The notes beneath the pieces were generated by a model. It saw only the letters and a list, made by a program, of their open reading frames with translations, was not told the DNA's origin and did no database searches. Position numbers and translations under genes: made by a program. This document shows, one piece after another, positions 58,001-64,000 of a stretch of 64,000 nucleotides of DNA; the first letter of the stretch is position 1; each line of letters opens with the position of its first letter. Origin of the DNA: Oikopleura dioica (Eukaryota > Chordata > Appendicularia > Copelata > Oikopleuridae); NCBI GenBank assembly GCA_907165135.1, contig OU015569.1:9300501-9364500 (forward strand), given 5' to 3'.

Positions 58001-59036
58001 TAAGCTCGACCTCGAACTCGTTCTCTCGGATAGAGCGTGAGAGGTCGAGTATCAGCGACTGGAATCTCGTTCGTTCGGAAGCGAAGTTTGCGAACTTGGT
58101 CAGGGCGGTAAGAACTTTTTTGTGGCCGCCGGGAATAAGACAAACAGGCCCAAGAATGTCCAGAACCGAAATTTTAGTCTTGACATTTTCTACATTTAGC
58201 GAGTGCGTGATGATATCTACAGCGTCCGGATGCTCGAGAACGTTCGCTCTGCCAGCATGGTTATTCATCAAAGCTGAAGAGAAAAAGAGAATAAAAGGCT
58301 GTTATTGCGCTTGAATGGGTACCTTTTATACAAGCAATGGCTGATGTATGGATGCGTGACTCCTTGACGTCTTTCGCCATTTCTTTTAGAAAATTGAGCA
58401 GGTGACTTAGTCCATGGATCTCGATGAACCTAGAAGACGATGCTCATTGAAATCTAGACTTTTAGAAGTGGAAGGCACCTGTCAACGAAGCTGAGGGGCT
58501 GCGTGCGTAACGCTGACTTTAATCCATCGAATATTCTAAGTCGACGTGCGTATTCTTCCGATTTGGATTGGTCCATATCATCGGATTCAAACGACGTTTT
58601 CTGGTACATAGACTTGATGTTGTCGATATAATATTCGGGAAAGTCTCGTGCTTCTTTAGTCGCTTCCGTTTCACTCGTCTTTGAAACTATAATCTGCCAT
58701 TTCTTCTGTATAGGCATTTTGTACATGAGAACCTGCTTGTCTGCAGGGAGCTCAAGCTCCTGAACGACTTCCATGAATCGTCGCTCAACTAGATTGGGTT
58801 TATTTAAAGCCCTTCGAAAACTCATTACCTTCAGTCTCACTCGGCATAACATTATGAGCTGCGTGATGAGGTTCCTGTAGATTTGATGTGGGTTGGGTAA
58901 GCGGCTCTTTTACTATAAACAGTTTTACGACCAGCAGTGTATATTTGAACTTACCTATATTTATTTCATCAGGAGAGTTTGGCCGAAAACACCCGCATAA
59001 TCCCATAAAACCTGATTTTTTTCGTGGCCTTGGCAT
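55054..59036 (-). CDS. DAAM: Formin DAAM (Dishevelled-associated activator of morphogenesis)
   Basis: Diaphanous-related formin acting in Wnt/planar polarity signalling and actin nucleation. Start [20 protein letters not shown] at 59036. The GBD/DID region has [84 protein letters not shown] and [19 protein letters not shown] coiled coil follows, then an FH1 segment of polyproline runs separated by glycine (about 57200-56950). The FH2 domain has [39 protein letters not shown] and [13 protein letters not shown], and continues to about 55510. The C-terminal exons give FDADKCSKL and a DAD-like segment, [14 protein letters not shown] with the basic tail RQRRAKKKY. Stop at 55054-55056. Confidence 0.93.
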
Positions 59037-59214
59037 CGTGGCCACTTTTAGGGATCCGTATTTTCAATCGTTCTAAATATGACTTACTAGATCCAAATCA
59101 TAAGTAGGTCTGTTTATCTAAAACTTGAACTACTGTAGTTCAACTACAGATTAAAATGACAGGTTTGTTTCAGTGAAGTATGCTCATCATTGTAAGGGAA
59201 ATGTACGGAAGATG

Positions 59215-59305
59215 GGGTGTAGGGCGGCTTCGTTCGCAATTTGCGTTCGTAATTTGCGAACGCCGTTCGCAAAATGGCCTTTGCGAACGAAGCCGCCCGC
59301 CACCC
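59215..59305. mobile_element. 91-bp hairpin element with 8-bp direct repeat
   Basis: GGGCGGCTTCGTTCGCAA near 59222 is exactly complementary to TTGCGAACGAAGCCGCCC near 59281, with an inner imperfect palindrome of TTCGCAA units. The outer ends GGGTG and CACCC also pair. GGAAGATG occurs directly on both sides (59207-59214 and 59306-59313). It looks like a minimal MITE or the remnant of one. It lies between DAAM and the HP1-like gene. Confidence 0.7.
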
Positions 59306-59426
59306 GGAAGATGAGATAGATAATATATGGTGGCGTGTAAAATGTGGCAGTTCTAAGGCGCGCGACCTGAATATAAATTTCATTTCATGAATTGAACTCT
59401 CATCCACCTTTTAGTTTGTGATTGAT

Positions 59427-60682
59427 CTAATTGCCCCGGCTTAAGTTCTTTTCAAAGTAACGGAAAACTGCTTTTCGAAAGTGCTGGTGTGCTGTCTTCA
59501 AGGGAATGATAAGCTGAGATCCTGGATGATTTGCGTCCTTGAAGATATAGTAGCTCTTATCCTCGATGTGAGTGACGCCGGCGATCGTTGGCGATTTCAA
59601 TGTTTTAATTGAAATAATTTCACCAGGATCTTCTTTTTCTTCTTCCGCATCTTCTTCTCCAACCGTCGAGTCATCTGATTCTTCATCAGCTTCTTCATCA
59701 GCTTCTTCATCAGTTTCTTCTTCAGTTTCTTCGTCTGAACTTTCATCTTCAGATTCATCGGAATCGTCTCGCTTCTTGTTCTTTTTTGCTTCCGGGTTAT
59801 CATTGAGGCTATCGATGTACTCAGTCATGAAGTCGAAAATGATCGAGGGTTGTTTGCTGTAGACCTCATCAACCGACACATAATCACAAATGGTCGGTTT
59901 TCCAAAACGCGTTTTCCATTTGATCAAAACTTCTAACTCGCCAAATTGTTCAACGAAGCCGACAATTTTTTCGAATTTGAGGTTACGTGCGAATCCTTCG
60001 CGTCGATCATTCCCGTGCTGTCTAACTCGTGTCAGCTTATTCTAGAAAATTACTGTAAATCAAGTTCGTATTTTAATCGTACCCTATGGATTTTTCGAAA
60101 GTACTCTTCACGAAGTATGTCGCAATTAACTAGATTTTCTTCCGGTTCCCAAGTATTTTCGCTGGGTGGATAGTTTTTCCACTTGACTAAATACTCCATT
60201 CTCTGGTGTTTTTCATTGAAGTGATGTTTTTTAATCGCTTCGATGCTGTATTCTTTGTCTTTTCCTGTAGGAATAATCACACACGGAGCAGCAACATATT
60301 CCTCTATAGTGTCTATGCTGTCACCGACCATAAGTGGACCCCTTCGACGCGAAACCGGGCGGCTCGGCGGCGGAGGAGGAGTGGGTGGCCTCTCATCATC
60401 GTCTGAGAGTATGATCACGTCAGAGGTGGAAGGGTTCATCTCATGGGTTGTCACGCTTCCATTTTCAGATAATGCTTCGAGCTTTGGTTCCTCTTTAATG
60501 CTCGTTGCCCTTCGGTTAGCGATAGTTCGACCGTGTCGAGCAATTTCAGCGCTTTCTGCATCATCAACAGTATTGTTTGAGCCACTTGGTCCTGATATTT
60601 CAGACTCTGTGGACTCGGGATCGTTCGTCGACATCGTTTCCATCTTTTTCGTGAGAAAGGCATCGAGTTTTAGCTGCTTCAT
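59427..60682 (-). CDS. HP1-like protein: chromodomain plus two chromoshadow-like domains
   Basis: Heterochromatin-protein-like reader. Start MKQLKLDAFLTKKMETMST at 60682 resembles a PCNA-interacting (PIP) box (QLKLDAFL). A disordered acidic/proline region follows (VIILSDDDERPPTPPPPP, with VIILSDDD resembling a SUMO-interacting motif). The chromodomain is EYSIEAIKKHHFNE, MEYLVKWKNYPPSENTWEPE, ENLVNCDILREEY; the aromatic-cage W is present in NTWEPEEN. A 43-nt intron follows. Chromoshadow-like domain 1 is EGFARNLKFEKIVGFVEQFG, ELEVLIKWKTRFGK, SIIFDFMTEYID. Then comes a Glu/Asp-rich tract (EDESSDEETEEETDEEADEE). A second chromoshadow-like segment is SPTIAGVTHIEDKSYYIFKD, LKTAHQHFRKAVFRYFEKNL. Stop at 59427. 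Confidence 0.85.
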
Positions 60683-61659
60683 TCAGAAAAAATGCTTGAT
60701 TTCCCAGTCTAAATTTATCAAAACGGTAACTTCTCTATCAAATCAAGACTCCGAAATAGATCCACTTCGATAAAAACCTAAGATCCCTAAAAGCAGAACC
60801 ATTCTCAAGAATCGAAAAAGAGCTCTGAAAAATGATAAACAATGATGAAACAAGTGTATTGCTCTTGTCTAAAGGAGAGTCTCACTGAAATACCGCACTC
60901 GACGCCTTGTCGTTGTGCAACATCACACATGCTCCCTTATCACCGGGCGATTCACCCACACTGTTTTGTTATATTGGCTTATAAAATATATAATACTCAG
61001 AAACAGATCTGGCGAAGGAAGGTGATTTTTATCATTGTCAGGGCAAAAATAAATAAAAGCGGCCACAATAGTAGCTGAAAGGAGAGAATTTGGGTTTTGA
61101 GGGAAGAAGAATTGGACATAGGCAAAGGTCAATATGAAATGTCCATTAGAAATTAGAATTGTGAACTTCCGACAGCATCAATGTTGAGATCTGTCAACTA
61201 TGATGAGGTGAGAATGAAATCATTAGAAGCCATCAAGTGATGCTTTGTTCTAGGCAGTTTGGGCAGTCATTTTGAGCTACTTTAATTAACCTGTTTGAGG
61301 AGCAACTCGCTCTCTCTTACAATGTATAAATAGTTTAATCAGAGATAATGTCTTCTCTTAGGAAAAAATATATATGGACTGGTGAGTTGAAAAATTGATT
61401 AGAGCTAGAATCAGCATTTGTGAATCTGCGAGAAGAATTATTTTTGATGCGAGGGAGAAGCTCCATCGAAATGATTTACAATGCTAGGTTTCGTTATCCT
61501 TTAAAGATATCTCAAATACAGGGAAAACAGAATAAGTCTAAGAACTTGTGCATTCAGAAAGGACACATGCACAAGCTAGTGGGAGAGAAAAATATCAGTT
61601 TCAAAGTTTCAAGTTTGACACGGAAACGGAGGGCGTTTGCTGGGTCTAATGATGTTAAC
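60683..61659. other. Intergenic region between CARM1 and HP1-like gene
   Basis: 977 bp containing the CARM1 3' UTR and the HP1 5' region, both minus strand. A plus-strand open frame at 61420-61686 overlaps the CARM1 3' end but has no recognisable domain. No repeat or RNA gene seen. Confidence 0.45.
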
Positions 61660-63788
<2,129 letters not shown>

Positions 63789-64000
63789 CGCAAACACCGT
63801 TCTTGAAACAATAAAAGATTAGTCTACATGCATGATGCATCCAATAATCAAAAAAATTCTGGATAAACGTCAAGAGGGAGTTATTTTTTTTTTTGACAAT
63901 TAGACAAGTGCGAAATATGAATTCGGTAACGGAAAGAATAGGATTTCGATTATTTAGGGATGAAAGAAGCGTAATTGGCTGTTTCTCTTCATGTTTGTGT

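Noticed and set aside
59144-59407. 87-codon minus-strand open frame upstream of DAAM
   Set aside because: It runs across the 91-bp hairpin element and has no coding features of its own.
59572-59862. Plus-strand Ser-rich open frame
   Set aside because: Antisense shadow of the Glu/Asp-rich tract of the HP1-like gene.

Overview
The window is nuclear DNA of a very compact animal genome. It carries about 30 conserved metazoan genes in 64 kb. Most introns are 30-60 nt, and genes on the same strand lie tens to a few hundred bases apart. Start codons often follow directly on an AG that could be a trans-splice acceptor. Several junctions forced by protein homology are not GT-AG (GC-AG, or GA/AT-AG-like). 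This combination points to an appendicularian tunicate (Oikopleura-like). That is inference from gene content and layout; nothing in the sequence proves the species.

Layout. 1-4.1 kb: the 5' part of an SLC4 anion exchanger (minus, running off the left edge), divergent from a CDC34/UBE2R ubiquitin-conjugating enzyme (plus). 4.2-13.3 kb: a minus-strand series FAN1 > MRPL11 > PTB-domain protein > BBS9, converging on UBE2R. After a 1.7-kb gap, 15-32.3 kb is a minus-strand series C15orf61 > MRPS5 > small unknown gene > SYMPK > NASP > GCKR > MNAT1 > CLUAP1 > G-alpha-q. 32.5-63.8 kb is again almost all minus strand: CARM1, a tandem-chromoshadow HP1-like protein, DAAM formin, PPM1 phosphatase, DIS3L2, COA6, ZFR-like, SLMAP, ORP3/6/7-type OSBP, SFSWAP, IDH3G and RPL41. 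Two plus-strand genes sit inside introns of minus-strand hosts: DERA inside IDH3G, and an unrecognised gene inside SLMAP.

The most interesting layer is a set of non-autonomous, palindromic mobile elements, four of them in introns. (1) An 821-bp inverted-repeat element with an 8-bp target duplication forms essentially the whole intron of GCKR, and its termini supply the splice sites: it looks like an introner, an intron made by a DNA transposon. (2) A 756-bp element with 8-bp duplication and arrays of 39-bp repeats sits inside what would otherwise be a 40-nt SYMPK intron. (3) A 1507-bp element with TA duplication and clusters of a 14-bp iteron sits inside what would otherwise be a 40-nt FAN1 intron. 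(4) A 392-bp element with 8-bp duplication lies in an SLMAP intron. (5) A 91-bp hairpin with 8-bp duplication lies upstream of DAAM.

Unusual protein architectures: an HP1-like protein with two chromoshadow-like domains and a PIP-box-like N-terminus, a ZFR-like protein with an added DHX9-type dsRBD, and DIS3L2 with an N-terminal extension holding two RRM-like segments. The genes do not form one pathway. They are housekeeping and cell-biological genes (cilia: BBS9, CLUAP1; mitochondria: MRPL11, MRPS5, COA6, IDH3G; RNA: SYMPK, SFSWAP, DIS3L2, ZFR; chromatin: NASP, HP1, CARM1) packed into probable polycistronic groups.
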